Notes: generated by a model not told the origin, from the letters alone. 64,000 nt of DNA from Pedobacter sp014947265 (GCF_014947265.1 NZ_JADCNK010000024.1:15933-79932); one strand, 5' to 3'. Shown: positions 34,686-44,240, numbered from the stretch's first letter. Numbers and translations: made by a program.

Positions 34686-35426
34686 TTAAACATCAAATTT
34701 CTTACGTTTCAATACGAAATTCGATCCTAAATATACTTTTCTAACCATTTCGTTTTCAGCCAAAACTTCAGGAACACCTTGTTCTAAAATTTTCCCTTCA
34801 AAAAGCAAGTATGCCCTATCGGTAATCGACAGTGTTTCCTGTACGTTGTGATCGGTAATTAAAATTCCAATATTTTTATGTTTCAGTTTGGCAACAATAC
34901 TTTGAATTTCTTCTACAGCAATTGGATCTACCCCTGCAAATGGTTCATCCAATAAAATAAAATTAGGATTTGCGGCCAGAGCACGGGCAATTTCCGTGCG
35001 ACGGCGTTCACCTCCTGACAATAAATCTCCACGGTTTTTACGCACTTTGTGTAAACTAAACTCGTTGATCAGTTCTTCGAGTTTATCTCGCTGTTCTTCC
35101 TTCGTCAATTTACTCATTTCCAAGATGGCCAGGATATTATCTTCTACAGTAAGTTTTCTAAAAACAGATGCTTCCTGGGCTAAGTAACCGATTCCTTTTT
35201 GTGCCCTGCGGTACATCGGATCTTCGGTAATGTCTTCCTCTTCCAAGAAAATGCGGCCTTCATTTGGTTTGATCAAACCTACGATCATGTAAAAGGAAGT
35301 TGTTTTCCCTGCACCATTCGGACCTAAAAGGCCAACAATTTCCCCTTGACTTACGTTAAAGGAAACGTTGTTTACAACGGTACGCTGCTTGTATTTTTTA
35401 ACCAGATTTTCGGCTTTTAAAATCAT
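34686..35426 (-). CDS. lptB: LPS export ABC transporter ATPase
   Basis: Cytoplasmic ATPase of the Lpt bridge that moves LPS to the outer membrane. Within 246 residues are Walker A GPNGAGKTT (about 35-43), the Q-loop AQEASVFRKLT, the signature LLSGGERRRTEIARAL, Walker B FILLDEPFAGVDP and switch His in ITDHNV. DHNVQETL followed by AYLLFEGKILEQG is LptB-like. The Lpt permeases are not in the window. The waaA gene at 1.6 kb serves the same envelope. Confidence 0.93.
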   Translation of the reverse strand: MILKAENLVKKYKQRTVVNNVSFNVSQGEIVGLLGPNGAGKTTSFYMIVGLIKPNEGRIFLEEEDITEDPMYRRAQKGIGYLAQEASVFRKLTVEDNILAILEMSKLTKEEQRDKLEELINEFSLHKVRKNRGDLLSGGERRRTEIARALAANPNFILLDEPFAGVDPIAVEEIQSIVAKLKHKNIGILITDHNVQETLSITDRAYLLFEGKILEQGVPEVLAENEMVRKVYLGSNFVLKRKKFDV

Positions 35427-35515
35427 ATATCTATCGATCCGTCATGCTGAATTTGATTCATCATCTAACTCAAGAGATCCTGAAATAAATTCAGGATGAC
35501 GATTTATTTTATAAG

Positions 35516-37216
35516 TTAATTAACTTTTATTCCTTTAATATTTAACTGCAAACGCTTCTTATCTTTCCATACGTTTTCTTCTAACGTATAACAAACCGAA
35601 AAAGGTACTTTTGGTTGTAAAAGGTTTTGAAATTCGGCCAGCCCGAAAGCAATGCCTTCAAAAATAGGCGAATTTTGTTGTTTTATATTAATTTTTAAAT
35701 GATTTTGGCCAACTGCCATGGCATGCTGTGCGAGATATACGTTATGGGTAACAAATATAGGTGCCATATTTTCTGGCCCGAATGGCCCCATCTGTGATAA
35801 AACCCTGTAAAACTTGCCATCTATCTGCGCCAGTTCAATTTCGGCGTCAATCCTGATCATTGGTGTAAGCAGCTCTTCTGTGATGCTTGCTGCCACAATT
35901 TCTTCAAACTTATCAGCAAAGGCATCTACATTGTGTTGTTGCATGGTTAAGCCTGCAGCAAATTTATGCCCGCCATACTGATCTAATAAATGAGCGCAAC
36001 CACTTAAGGCCTCGTATAAATCAAAACCAACTACCGACCGGCAAGAACCTGCTACATGTCCGTTAGACTTTGTTAATACAATCGTTGGGCGATAGTACTT
36101 TTCAGTTAAACGCGAAGCTACAATCCCGATAACCCCTTTATGCCAGTTCTCGTTAAAAACGACAGTCGTTTTTTTGTTAATCAGGATATCACTCTCGCCA
36201 ATTAAAGCCAAAGCCTCACGGGTAATGTCCTGATCGTAGGTTTTACGTTCGGTATTTTTAAGGTTGATGAGTTCGCTTTGCTCCAGTGAGTTACTATCTA
36301 CCTGGCAGAGCAGCATGGCAACGGCATGTTTGGCATGGTCTATCCTGCCAGCGGCATTAATCCGCGGACCTAATGTAAAAACCACATCAGTAATGGTATA
36401 ATTTTCCGTTTTGCCTGAAACTTCCATTAAGGCGCGTAAGCCTTCGCAAGGATTGGAGTTGAGTTTTTTCAGCCCATAATAAGCTAAAATTCTGTTCTCT
36501 CCCACTACTGGAACAATATCGGCCGCGATACTGACCATCACCAAATCTAAATATTGCAGATAGGTTTCTTTTGCTAGTTCATGCTTTTGCGCATAGGCCT
36601 GCGCCAGTTTAAAACCGATCCCACAGCCGGCAAGTTCTTTAAAAGGATATGGACAGTCTGAACGTTTAGGATCTAAAACGGCAATGGCCTGAGGGAGTTC
36701 ATCTCCAGGTAAATGGTGATCGCAGATAATGAAATCGACGCCTAAAGTATTGGCATAATCAATTTTATCGATCGATTTTATTCCACAATCTAATGCTATA
36801 ATTAACGAGAATCCATTTTCGCTAGCGTAGTCAATTCCAGCAGTAGAAATGCCATAACCTTCCAGGTAGCGATCGGGGATATAATATTCTATACTTTTAG
36901 TGAGCTGCGAAAAGAAACTGAAAGCCAGTGCAACCGAAGTGGTACCATCAACATCGTAATCGCCATAAATCAATATTTTTTCGTGGGTGGCTAATGCGGT
37001 TTCGATACGGGCGATAGCAACATCCATATCCTTCATTAAAAAAGGATCATGAAGGTGATCAAGATCTGGTCTAAAGAAATCTTTCGCCTGATCAAAATCA
37101 CATATATTCCGCTGCACAAGTATCTGTGCAAGTGATCGGTCTATGTTAAGTTGCGCTGCTATTTTTGCTACTGTATCATCATTACAATCTGATGCCAGTA
37201 CCCATCTTTTTTCCAT
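35516..37216 (-). CDS. recJ: Single-stranded-DNA-specific 5'-3' exonuclease
   Basis: DNA repair and recombination nuclease of the DHH family, 566 residues. Motif I is GDYDVDGTTS (about residue 80), motif II LDCGIK, motif III ICDHHLPGDE (the DHH), and motif IV AGRIDHA; the DHHA1 domain has GSCRSV and QYGGHKFAAGL. The C-terminal OB domain holds FGPENMAPIF. It acts on single-stranded DNA with the RecF pathway and in mismatch repair. The ATG is at 37216. It lies about 90 bp upstream of lptB. Confidence 0.95.
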   Translation of the reverse strand: MEKRWVLASDCNDDTVAKIAAQLNIDRSLAQILVQRNICDFDQAKDFFRPDLDHLHDPFLMKDMDVAIARIETALATHEKILIYGDYDVDGTTSVALAFSFFSQLTKSIEYYIPDRYLEGYGISTAGIDYASENGFSLIIALDCGIKSIDKIDYANTLGVDFIICDHHLPGDELPQAIAVLDPKRSDCPYPFKELAGCGIGFKLAQAYAQKHELAKETYLQYLDLVMVSIAADIVPVVGENRILAYYGLKKLNSNPCEGLRALMEVSGKTENYTITDVVFTLGPRINAAGRIDHAKHAVAMLLCQVDSNSLEQSELINLKNTERKTYDQDITREALALIGESDILINKKTTVVFNENWHKGVIGIVASRLTEKYYRPTIVLTKSNGHVAGSCRSVVGFDLYEALSGCAHLLDQYGGHKFAAGLTMQQHNVDAFADKFEEIVAASITEELLTPMIRIDAEIELAQIDGKFYRVLSQMGPFGPENMAPIFVTHNVYLAQHAMAVGQNHLKINIKQQNSPIFEGIAFGLAEFQNLLQPKVPFSVCYTLEENVWKDKKRLQLNIKGIKVN

Positions 37217-37563
37217 TTATTCTGTCTCCGAACAGTAAATATACATTTTAATTGAATACGCTGGTCGTAAACTTTAATGGGCTATTGTACAAAGCATTTA
37301 AATACAAAAAGTTAGGTTTTACTTCGAAATCACTAAATTGTCCATTCCGCATTTACCATCCAGACCAATCGGCAAAGGTAGATCCATCCCGTTACAATAC
37401 CTTTCTGCAAATGAGAATTGCGAATGGGAAATTATAATTCAGAGGTTCATGAGAGAAATTTAAATATGCTATTTTACAAAAAAAGGAAGTATCCAAGCTT
37501 TTACCAAAACAAATACTCAGGTTTAGATTGTTACCTTTGTATAAACATTAAAAGACTCATATT
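37217..37563. other. Intergenic region of about 350 bp
   Basis: No convincing gene. Short frames here lack supporting signals. The right end has the -7 element of the metallo-hydrolase gene (37532-37539). Confidence 0.5.
37532..37539 (+). promoter_or_regulatory. -7 element of the metallo-hydrolase gene
   Basis: TACCTTTG matches TAnnTTTG. It is 24 bp upstream of the proposed TTG start, supporting that start over any further upstream. Confidence 0.5.
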
Positions 37564-38331
37564 TTGCAAGTTCACACCCTCTTCGAAGGAACATATTCTG
37601 TTGATGCGTCAAAGAAATTTGTACCTTTCGACCCAGCTATTCATAGTTACAAAGACAGACCCGCTTCATTATTAATCAATGTTCAGCCTTTTTTGGTTGA
37701 ACTGAAAAACGACCTTGTACTTTTCGATACGGGTTTAGGTTTTAGTGATGACCATGGTGAACTGATTTTACATAAAAATATCCGCAATGCAGGTTTCGAT
37801 CCCACTGATGTAACCAAAGTTTTAATGTCGCACTTACATTATGATCACTCGGGCGGTATGATCCATAAACTTGGTAATGACAAGATTGAATTGAGTTTCC
37901 CTGATGCAGAATATGTTATTAACCGCGGTGAATGGGAAACGGCATTTAGCAGCACGTCTTCGTCTTACCATACCGATATTTTCGATTTCGTACAGCGTAA
38001 CGCGCAATTAAAATTTGTGGAGAGCGATGGTGCTTTGGATGAAACCATTGCTTATGAATTTACTGGAGCGCACTGTCCAAACCACCAGGTTTTTCTTTTA
38101 ACCGAAGGCAATCAAAAGGTATTTTTTGGTGGCGATGTTTTGCCTGAACCTGAAGAACTGGTTAAAAATTTTATTGCCAAATACGATTTCGACGGTCGCA
38201 AGGCAATGGAATTACGAAAAGAGTTTGGAAAAAGAGCCGCAGAAGAAAACTGGGAATGTTTGTTCTACCATGGTAAAAGCGCAGCAACTGGTTTTGTTGA
38301 TGTTGTTGAGGGTGGGTTTAAGATTAGATAA
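37564..38331 (+). CDS. MBL-fold metallo-hydrolase
   Basis: Metallo-beta-lactamase-fold hydrolase of 255 residues. The zinc site is HLHYDHSGG (residues 96-104), with later ligands in AHCPNHQ and the conserved Asp in FFGGDVLPEP. The C-terminal YHGKSAATGFV supplies the last His. Substrate not predictable; the family includes lactonases and thioesterases. The only in-frame initiator is TTG at 37564, correctly placed behind a TACCTTTG promoter, so I accept a TTG start. Downstream lie two tandem repeats. Confidence 0.85.
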   Translation: MQVHTLFEGTYSVDASKKFVPFDPAIHSYKDRPASLLINVQPFLVELKNDLVLFDTGLGFSDDHGELILHKNIRNAGFDPTDVTKVLMSHLHYDHSGGMIHKLGNDKIELSFPDAEYVINRGEWETAFSSTSSSYHTDIFDFVQRNAQLKFVESDGALDETIAYEFTGAHCPNHQVFLLTEGNQKVFFGGDVLPEPEELVKNFIAKYDFDGRKAMELRKEFGKRAAEENWECLFYHGKSAATGFVDVVEGGFKIR

Positions 38332-38370
38332 GCCAACTCGTTTTTTACCGCAAAGCGCGCAGAGTTGCTT

Positions 38371-38492
38371 TTTTACCACAAAGGCTACTGAGAAAGGCAC
38401 AAAGTACAGAGAGCTGGGTACTTATAGTTATAGAGTCTCTGTGTTCCTCTGTGTAAAACTCAATGCACTCGGTGGTAAAAACTTAGCGCCAC
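38371..38492. repeat. Tandem intergenic repeat, unit 1
   Basis: About 120 bp beginning TTTTACCACAAAGGC and ending GGTGGTAAAAACTTAG. Unit 2 at 38519-38640 has nearly the same sequence, including AGAGTCTCTGTGT and TCTGTGTAAAACTCAATG. The ends are inverted relative to each other (ACCACAAAG / GTGGTAAAA). Confidence 0.75.
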
Positions 38493-38518
38493 TTCGCGTT
38501 TAAACAAAAAATAGCACC

Positions 38519-38646
38519 TTTTTTACCACAAAGGTCACAGAGGAAGGGCACAAAGTACACAGAGTTGGGTGCTTATAGCTATAGAGTCTCTGTGTTGCTC
38601 TGTGTAAAACTCAATGTACTCTGTGGTTAAAACTTTGCGGTTAAAC
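38519..38646. repeat. Tandem intergenic repeat, unit 2
   Basis: Second copy of the unit at 38371-38492, about 148 bp further on, with scattered substitutions. It ends in TTTGCGGTTAAAC. Both belong to the ACCGCAAAG inverted-repeat class seen at 45.1, 46.1 and 50.5 kb. Confidence 0.75.
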
Positions 38647-38680
38647 AAAAAAAGCCCCGACAAATGTCGAGGCTTTCCTT
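38647..38680 (-). terminator. Terminator of the YceI gene
   Basis: Minus-strand stem AAAGCCTCGAC, loop ATTT, GTCGGGGCTTT (38651-38676) with one G-T-type mismatch, followed by seven or more Ts. It ends 18 bp after the yceI-type stop and could also act on the plus strand, where TTTCCTTTTT follows. Confidence 0.85.
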
Positions 38681-38698
38681 TTTCCGAGACGGAAATAA

Positions 38699-39286
38699 TT
38701 ATTTTTTAGCTACCAATTTAACAGTCAATTCGAAGTTGTCATCAATTGCTTTGTCGCCAATGCTATCGAAGAATGATTTTGAACCGTATTTGATGTCATA
38801 TTTAGTTCTGTCTACAATGATTTTACCAGCTAAAGCTGAAGCTGTTCCATCTGCATTTACCGTTACAGTTGCAGGGAAGCTTAATGGTTTAGTGATACCT
38901 TTGATGGTTAAATTACCTGATACGGTTACGTTAGCACCTGAACCAGCAACTTTAGTAATTACGAAAGTTGAAGTTGGGAATTTAGTTGTACCAAAGAAAT
39001 CGTCTGCTTTTAAGTGACCTTCTAATTTCGCGCTGCCATCAGCATCTTTAATTGAAGTCATATCAATAACAAAAGTACCACCAGTTACACTTTTACCGTT
39101 AACGGCTAAGCTACCTGATTGTAAAGCTACTGTTCCATTGTGAGAACCTGTTACTTTTTTACCGATCCAGGTAATGGTCGATTTTGCTGCATCTACAGTA
39201 TAAGTTACTGGTTTGGTTGGGTTTTTAAAGGCTGACAATGCTACTACTGCCACTAATAAAAAAATTGAGCTAATTTTTAATTTCAT
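38699..39286 (-). CDS. YceI-family secreted protein
   Basis: A lipocalin-like beta-barrel that binds polyisoprenoid-type lipids, 195 residues from the ATG at 39286; a frame to 39331 adds residues before the signal peptide. Signal peptide residues 1-20. Family signs are YTVDAAKSTITWIGKKV, the SGSLAVN/GGTFVIDM strands, the HLKADDFFGTTKFPTSTF block, and VSGNLTIKGITKPLSFP. Role in isoprenoid binding, transport or stress is inferred from the family. It follows a strong terminator. Confidence 0.9.
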   Translation of the reverse strand: MKLKISSIFLLVAVVALSAFKNPTKPVTYTVDAAKSTITWIGKKVTGSHNGTVALQSGSLAVNGKSVTGGTFVIDMTSIKDADGSAKLEGHLKADDFFGTTKFPTSTFVITKVAGSGANVTVSGNLTIKGITKPLSFPATVTVNADGTASALAGKIIVDRTKYDIKYGSKSFFDSIGDKAIDDNFELTVKLVAKK

Positions 39287-39528
39287 TTTCTGGTTTTTTA
39301 AAATTTGATACAAATATAGATGAACTAGCAATCTATTGCTATTGACCTATGTTAAGTTTTTTCAAAAAAAATCGATTTATTTAAAATCATTCTATTGACT
39401 GTAGTATTAGGTTAAGGTTTAATCTGTTTATTTTTTATGTGAATAGAAAGGCGGAAGGTTTAAGATAGAGGGTTTTTGTGCTAAACTTAAAAAGGCATAG
39501 GATGGAAAGTTGTTCTAACCTCTAAATA
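39287..39528. other. Intergenic region of 242 bp
   Basis: AT-rich. No gene, terminator or repeat was recognised. Confidence 0.4.
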
Positions 39529-39741
39529 TCATCTCTTTCTCCAGCTAACCAATAGCTCGCCTGCTTCAACATCCAAAAATGTTGCTACATCAAACAGCCT
39601 TTTAATTGAAGGCTGAGCCGTATTGGTGCACCAGCTTGATACGGTCTCCGGTGCAATTTTTAGTGCATCGGCCAATTCTTTATTGGTAATCCCCTTTTCA
39701 GCCAGAGCGGCCTTTATTCTATTATAGTTGATTTTAGCCAT
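39529..39741 (-). CDS. Small XRE-type HTH regulator
   Basis: A 70-residue helix-turn-helix protein from the ATG at 39741 (an ATG at 39759 adds six residues). KINYNRIKAALAEKGITN-KELADALKIAPETVSSWCTN shows the HTH helices, and LFDVATFLDVEAGELL is the usual last helix. It is only a DNA-binding domain, so it may act on its own promoter or as a partner of another protein. No toxin gene is adjacent. Confidence 0.88.
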   Translation of the reverse strand: MAKINYNRIKAALAEKGITNKELADALKIAPETVSSWCTNTAQPSIKRLFDVATFLDVEAGELLVSWRKR

Positions 39742-39841
39742 AATTGATAGGTAACCCAAATATAATATTTATGCCAGTTATCTACAGGTGCAAAAGAGTT
39801 AACAACTGCAATATTGGTTTTACTTACAACTTTTCATTCCT

Positions 39842-40002
39842 AAACCTGACAGCAGCGGAAATCCTTTTTGTTTTGCAGCAACCTCGAATATGCTATCATG
39901 CTGAGGCACGAAGCATCTGCAACCTATGAAACAGATGCTTCGTGCCTCAGCATGACAGTACCACAAAAAGATTGAAGCGAATGGCAGGACTGCAGCCTCC
40001 GA
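39842..40002 (+). repeat. Dispersed intergenic hairpin element, copy 2
   Basis: Begins AAACCTGACAGCAGCGGAAA and TCCTTTTTGTTTTG, ends CACAAAAAGATTGAAGCGAA then GGCAGGACTG and GCCTCCGA. Its core is a perfect 24-bp inverted repeat (listed separately). Confidence 0.75.
39896..39955. repeat. Perfect 24-bp inverted repeat
   Basis: Left arm 39896-39919 (starting TCATGCTGAGGCACGAAG) and right arm 39932-39955 are exact reverse complements around a 12-base loop. With one mismatch the pairing continues for about four more bases on each side. Confidence 0.95.
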
Positions 40003-40032
40003 TGAAAAACCGACATTAATTTCCAAAAAAAA

Positions 40033-40073
40033 ATCTGCAAGTTTTATAAAATGGATTTATAAAACTTGCAGAT
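40033..40073 (-). terminator. Terminator of gcvP
   Basis: Two perfect 18-bp arms, 40033-40050 and 40056-40073, with a five-base loop. On the minus strand the stem is followed by nine Ts. It lies 94 bp past the gcvP stop. Confidence 0.9.
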
Positions 40074-40166
40074 CAATATGTTCTTGAGGACACGAACCCG
40101 GGCGTTTGATTAAAGGCAATGGAAAAGGAACCCCATTATCCGTTTTACCTCTTCCCTTTTACATCC

Positions 40167-43043
40167 TTACGGTACGATCTCTTCTAAATAACTCTCAACC
40201 GGAGGACATGCACAGATCAATGATCTATCACCATGACTATCGTTAACACGACCAATTGAAGGCCAGAACTTACGCTCTAAAACATATGGAAGAGGAAAAG
40301 CAGCAGTTTGACGGCTATAAGCATGATCCCATTCGTTAGCGGTAATTACCGAAACCGTATGTGGAGCATTTTTTAAAGGATTATCTGTTTTATCTAAAGT
40401 TCCGTTTTCTACCGAAGTAATTTCGTTTTTAATCGCGATCAATGCATCACAGAAACGGTCTAACTCATGTTTAGGTTCTGATTCTGTAGGCTCAACCATT
40501 AAAGTACCCGCAACCGGGAACGATACTGTTGGTGCGTGAAAACCGTAATCCATTAATCGTTTTGCAATATCAGTCACCTCGATTCCGAAAGCTTTGAACG
40601 AACGGCAATCCAGGATCATCTCGTGTGCGCAACGGCCCTGAGCTCCTGAATAAAGTACCGGATAGTGTTGCTCTAAACGCGCTTTCATATAGTTTGCGTT
40701 TAAAATGGCATATTTAGTGGCATTGGTTAAACCATCAGCACCCATCATCGCAATATAGGCGTGAGAAATGATCAAAATCGAAGCCGAACCCCAAGGCGCA
40801 GATGAAACTGCAGAAATAGATTTTCCTTTGTCGATATCAACCACCGCATGACCTGGAAGATAAGGAACCAGATGTTTAGCCACACCGATTGGACCCATAC
40901 CAGGACCGCCACCACCATGAGGGATACAGAAAGTTTTGTGTAAGTTTAAGTGACAAACATCGGCACCGATATTGGCCGGACTTGTTAAACCAACCTGTGC
41001 ATTCATATTTGCACCATCCATATAAACCTGTCCGCCGTTAGCGTGGATGGTTTCGCAGATTTCGATAATGCTTTCTTCGAACACCCCGTGAGTAGATGGA
41101 TAAGTTACCATTAAACACGACAGGTTATCTTTATGTAATTCGGCTTTAGCTTTTAAATCTTCTACATCAATGTTACCGTTTTCTAAAGATTTAACTACCA
41201 CAATTTTCATATCGGCCATTGCAGCAGAAGCAGGATTGGTTCCGTGTGCCGAAGCAGGAATCAATGCTACGTTACGGTGGAAATCGCCTCTATCGTGGTG
41301 ATAGGCACGGATAACCATTAAACCAGCATATTCGCCCTGAGCACCAGCATTTGGTTGTAAACTCATAGCTGCAAAACCGGTAATTTCGCTTAACCACTTA
41401 TCAAGCTCATTGAAAACCGAATAATAACCCAATACCTGATCGGCAGGGGCAAACGGGTGAATGCGACCGAAGTGAGACCAGGTAACCGGAATCATTTCTG
41501 CAGTAGCATTTAATTTCATGGTACAGCTACCCAAAGCAATCATAGAGTGGCAAAGCGATAAATCTTTTGCTTCTAATGATTTGATATAACGCAACATTTC
41601 ATGTTCTGAGTGGTGCGAGTTAAAAATTGGGTGTGTTAAATAAGCCGAAGTACGTTGTAAAGCAGCTGGAATAACGGTTTCTACATTCTCTACCACCTCA
41701 ACCTGATCAGCTGCGATAGCTTTAACCTTTGCACAGATTTTAGCAATTAAAGCTACATCCTCGAAAGTGCTGGTTTCGTCGAACGAAATGGTTACTACGT
41801 TACCAACATAGTTTAAGTTGATTTCGTTATCAATACATCCCGAATGGATACCACCTTTTAAATCGCCTAAATCGAAACGGATGGTGTCGAAATAAGCGGA
41901 GTTTAACTGCTCAAAACCTAAACCTTTTAAAGTAGAGGCTAAACTGATGGCCAAACCGTGTGTACGTTCTGCAATGGCTTTTAATCCTTTCGGACCATGG
42001 TAAGCAGCATAAAAACCAGCCATAATGGCCAATAATGCCTGTGCGGTACAGATGTTTGATGTTGCTTTATCTCTACGGATGTGCTGCTCGCGGGTTTGCA
42101 AAGCCATACGTAAAGCGTAATCGCCATGGCTATCAATGGTTACACCAATAATACGACCCGGGATATTACGTTTATATTCTTCTTTAGTTGCAAAAAATGC
42201 AGCGTGTGGTCCACCAAAACCCATTGGAATACCCAAACGCTGGGTTGTACCTACTACCACATCAGCTCCCCACTCGCCTGGAGGCGTTAATAAGGTTAAG
42301 CTTAAAATATCGGCAACTACCGTTAATTTAATATTTTGGCTGTGTAATGCGGATGCGAAAGCAGCATAATCGAAAACTTCACCGTTTCCTGCCGGATATT
42401 GAACAATTGCGCCGAAAAATTCTTCGGTAGCAGTGAAATCTAAATGACTTCCGATAACCAATTCGATACCGTAAGGATTAGCACGTGTTTTTAAAATATC
42501 GATCGTTTGAGGAAAAACAAGTTCCGAAACGAAGAACTTTTTAGCCGCCTGATTTTTACGCAAGCTGTATTGCATAAACATCGCTTCAGCAGCAGCGGTA
42601 CCTTCATCCAATAAAGATGCATTGGCAATTTCCATTCCGGTTAAATCGATAACCATGGTTTGGAAATTTAACAAAGCCTGTAAACGGCCCTGCGCAATTT
42701 CTGCCTGGTATGGCGTATATTGTGTGTACCATCCTGGGTTTTCGAATACGTTACGTAAAATTACACCTGGGGTAATGGTATCATAATAACCCTGACCGAT
42801 AAAGCTTTTGAAAACTTTATTCAACAATGAAGTTTGTTTTAAAGCACCAAGATATTCAGTTTCTGATTTTGCTGCAGGCAAATTTAATGGCTGTTTTAAT
42901 CTGATTGCCGTCGGGACAGTTTGTTCAATCAGCTCATCAATAGAATTTACGCCAACAGTTTGCAACATTTCGGCTGTATCTGCCTCATTTGGTGCAATAT
43001 GACGATTTTGAAAATCTTCCTTGTAATGGATATTTAAGCTCAT
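40167..43043 (-). CDS. gcvP: Glycine dehydrogenase (decarboxylating), P-protein
   Basis: PLP-dependent P-protein of the glycine cleavage system, 958 residues, the full-length homodimeric form. The N-domain has RHIAPNEAD and the C-domain the PLP lysine in NLHKTFCIPHGGGGPG. HPFAPADQ and PVTWSHFGRIHPF are typical. It decarboxylates glycine and passes the aminomethyl group to lipoyl-H protein. The other gcv genes are not in the window. A TACCTTTG element lies about 26 bp before the ATG. Confidence 0.97.
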   Translation of the reverse strand: MSLNIHYKEDFQNRHIAPNEADTAEMLQTVGVNSIDELIEQTVPTAIRLKQPLNLPAAKSETEYLGALKQTSLLNKVFKSFIGQGYYDTITPGVILRNVFENPGWYTQYTPYQAEIAQGRLQALLNFQTMVIDLTGMEIANASLLDEGTAAAEAMFMQYSLRKNQAAKKFFVSELVFPQTIDILKTRANPYGIELVIGSHLDFTATEEFFGAIVQYPAGNGEVFDYAAFASALHSQNIKLTVVADILSLTLLTPPGEWGADVVVGTTQRLGIPMGFGGPHAAFFATKEEYKRNIPGRIIGVTIDSHGDYALRMALQTREQHIRRDKATSNICTAQALLAIMAGFYAAYHGPKGLKAIAERTHGLAISLASTLKGLGFEQLNSAYFDTIRFDLGDLKGGIHSGCIDNEINLNYVGNVVTISFDETSTFEDVALIAKICAKVKAIAADQVEVVENVETVIPAALQRTSAYLTHPIFNSHHSEHEMLRYIKSLEAKDLSLCHSMIALGSCTMKLNATAEMIPVTWSHFGRIHPFAPADQVLGYYSVFNELDKWLSEITGFAAMSLQPNAGAQGEYAGLMVIRAYHHDRGDFHRNVALIPASAHGTNPASAAMADMKIVVVKSLENGNIDVEDLKAKAELHKDNLSCLMVTYPSTHGVFEESIIEICETIHANGGQVYMDGANMNAQVGLTSPANIGADVCHLNLHKTFCIPHGGGGPGMGPIGVAKHLVPYLPGHAVVDIDKGKSISAVSSAPWGSASILIISHAYIAMMGADGLTNATKYAILNANYMKARLEQHYPVLYSGAQGRCAHEMILDCRSFKAFGIEVTDIAKRLMDYGFHAPTVSFPVAGTLMVEPTESEPKHELDRFCDALIAIKNEITSVENGTLDKTDNPLKNAPHTVSVITANEWDHAYSRQTAAFPLPYVLERKFWPSIGRVNDSHGDRSLICACPPVESYLEEIVP

Positions 43044-43391
43044 GCGGTATGAATAATAAATTTGCGTGCAAAGGTAGCAAAAACGAAGCTGTATTTCACT
43101 ATCAATCAGTGTAAAAAAGGCGTCTTATTTATACTTAAAAGCTACAAAATAGATAGATTTTATTAGCAAAAGCCAGGACAAACGTTTATTCAATTTCAAG
43201 CCAATATTTTGATTATCTGGAAAGCGGTGACTGTGCTAAAATTTATTTTGTCGCCATGATTAACTCCAGTGTTTTTGCATCCTGTTGATCCGAATCAATA
43301 AGCAGCTGCAACGTAAAATATTAGCTACCAAAGCAAACGAAAAAAGCATTTTCTTAAATTTGAAAAGCATTTACCTACCCTATGCCCTTTT
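43044..43391. other. Intergenic region of about 350 bp
   Basis: Contains the -7 element of gcvP. No gene, and no glycine-riboswitch-like structure, was recognised. Confidence 0.5.
43069..43076 (-). promoter_or_regulatory. -7 element of gcvP
   Basis: TACCTTTG on the minus strand matches TAnnTTTG and ends 25 bases before the gcvP ATG. A -33 TTTG is not evident at the usual distance. Confidence 0.5.
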
Positions 43392-44240
43392 ATGTCAACT
43401 TGCAAAAATAACGTCGCACTTTTAGTTCATGCCTGCGATAGTTATGAATTTCTTTATAAAGGTTTTGATTACACTTTCTCAGAAAACTGGAATTTTAAAA
43501 TACCATGCAATTATTATTTCGCTACAGAAGTAAAAGGAGTAGAGGTGAACGGTTTTATAAACATCAAATCGGGCAAAGGCGAATGGGCCGATCGCCTGAT
43601 AACGCTGTTAGGTAATATTGATGAAGAATATGTACTCTACTTCCAGGAAGATATGTGGTTAAGCAAACCGGTAAATCCTAAGTTCTTTACAACACTGTTC
43701 GAACAGGCAATTGAGAACGATTGGCAACAGGTTAAACTCCATAGTTCTGGCGTTTACAAAACTAAAGAAACCACTAATTTTATTGAAGGATTTAATATTG
43801 CGGAGATCGATAATGAGGCGTCACTTTTTTTAATGTCGCACCAGATTACTCTTTGGAAAAAAGATTTTCTGCTTGCGCAACTTTATAAAAAAGAACATCC
43901 TTGGAGAAATGAGCGTAAAGGTACTAAGAGATTGAAAAAATTAAACCCGCTTATTCTTCATGTCGATTATTTTGCAGAAAACGGCGCAGAGGAAAACAAC
44001 AACAATAGAAATCCATCGGAACGGAGCGAGTACTACGCAGTTTCATTTAACAGCACCTTAAATAACAATGCCGTTCGGTTTATTGAGGTGTTAAAGTCGG
44101 GTAGTCAACCTCAAAAAAACTATGCTGAAGAGCTGCTAAACCATTACGACAACAATTTAACCCATAACGGTAAGGAAAGGCCTAAAAAAGAGGATTTGTT
44201 TAAGAAGCTTAAAACCTATCTGTGGAAAAAGAATTCGTAA
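43392..44240 (+). CDS. Hypothetical protein, possible GT-A type glycosyltransferase
   Basis: A 282-residue soluble protein. NNVALLVHACDSYEFLYKGF at the N-terminus and EEYVLYFQEDMWL near residue 80 resemble the nucleotide-binding start and the acidic metal motif of nucleotide-diphospho-sugar transferases that act in LPS or capsule assembly. HVDYFAENGAEE is another conserved-looking stretch. The last 60 residues are basic and helical. It stands alone between gcvP and a repeat element, with no polysaccharide locus adjacent. The family assignment is tentative. Confidence 0.55.
   Translation: MSTCKNNVALLVHACDSYEFLYKGFDYTFSENWNFKIPCNYYFATEVKGVEVNGFINIKSGKGEWADRLITLLGNIDEEYVLYFQEDMWLSKPVNPKFFTTLFEQAIENDWQQVKLHSSGVYKTKETTNFIEGFNIAEIDNEASLFLMSHQITLWKKDFLLAQLYKKEHPWRNERKGTKRLKKLNPLILHVDYFAENGAEENNNNRNPSERSEYYAVSFNSTLNNNAVRFIEVLKSGSQPQKNYAEELLNHYDNNLTHNGKERPKKEDLFKKLKTYLWKKNS

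Larger units (their letters stand above)
39742..40166. other. Intergenic region of 425 bp
   Basis: Holds a dispersed hairpin element (39842-40002) with a nested perfect inverted repeat, and the gcvP terminator (40033-40073). A fragment GGGTTCGTGTCC on the minus strand near 40085 recalls a tRNA T-arm but has no tRNA around it. Confidence 0.6.

Noticed and set aside
40078..40112. Possible tRNA fragment (GGGTTCGTGTCC on the minus strand)
   Set aside because: Only a T-arm-like piece. No acceptor stem, anticodon arm or CCA partner fits around it.
43044..43391. Glycine riboswitch upstream of gcvP
   Set aside because: No paired aptamer-like helices or conserved motif could be drawn in the leader, which is only about 20 bases after the -7 element.
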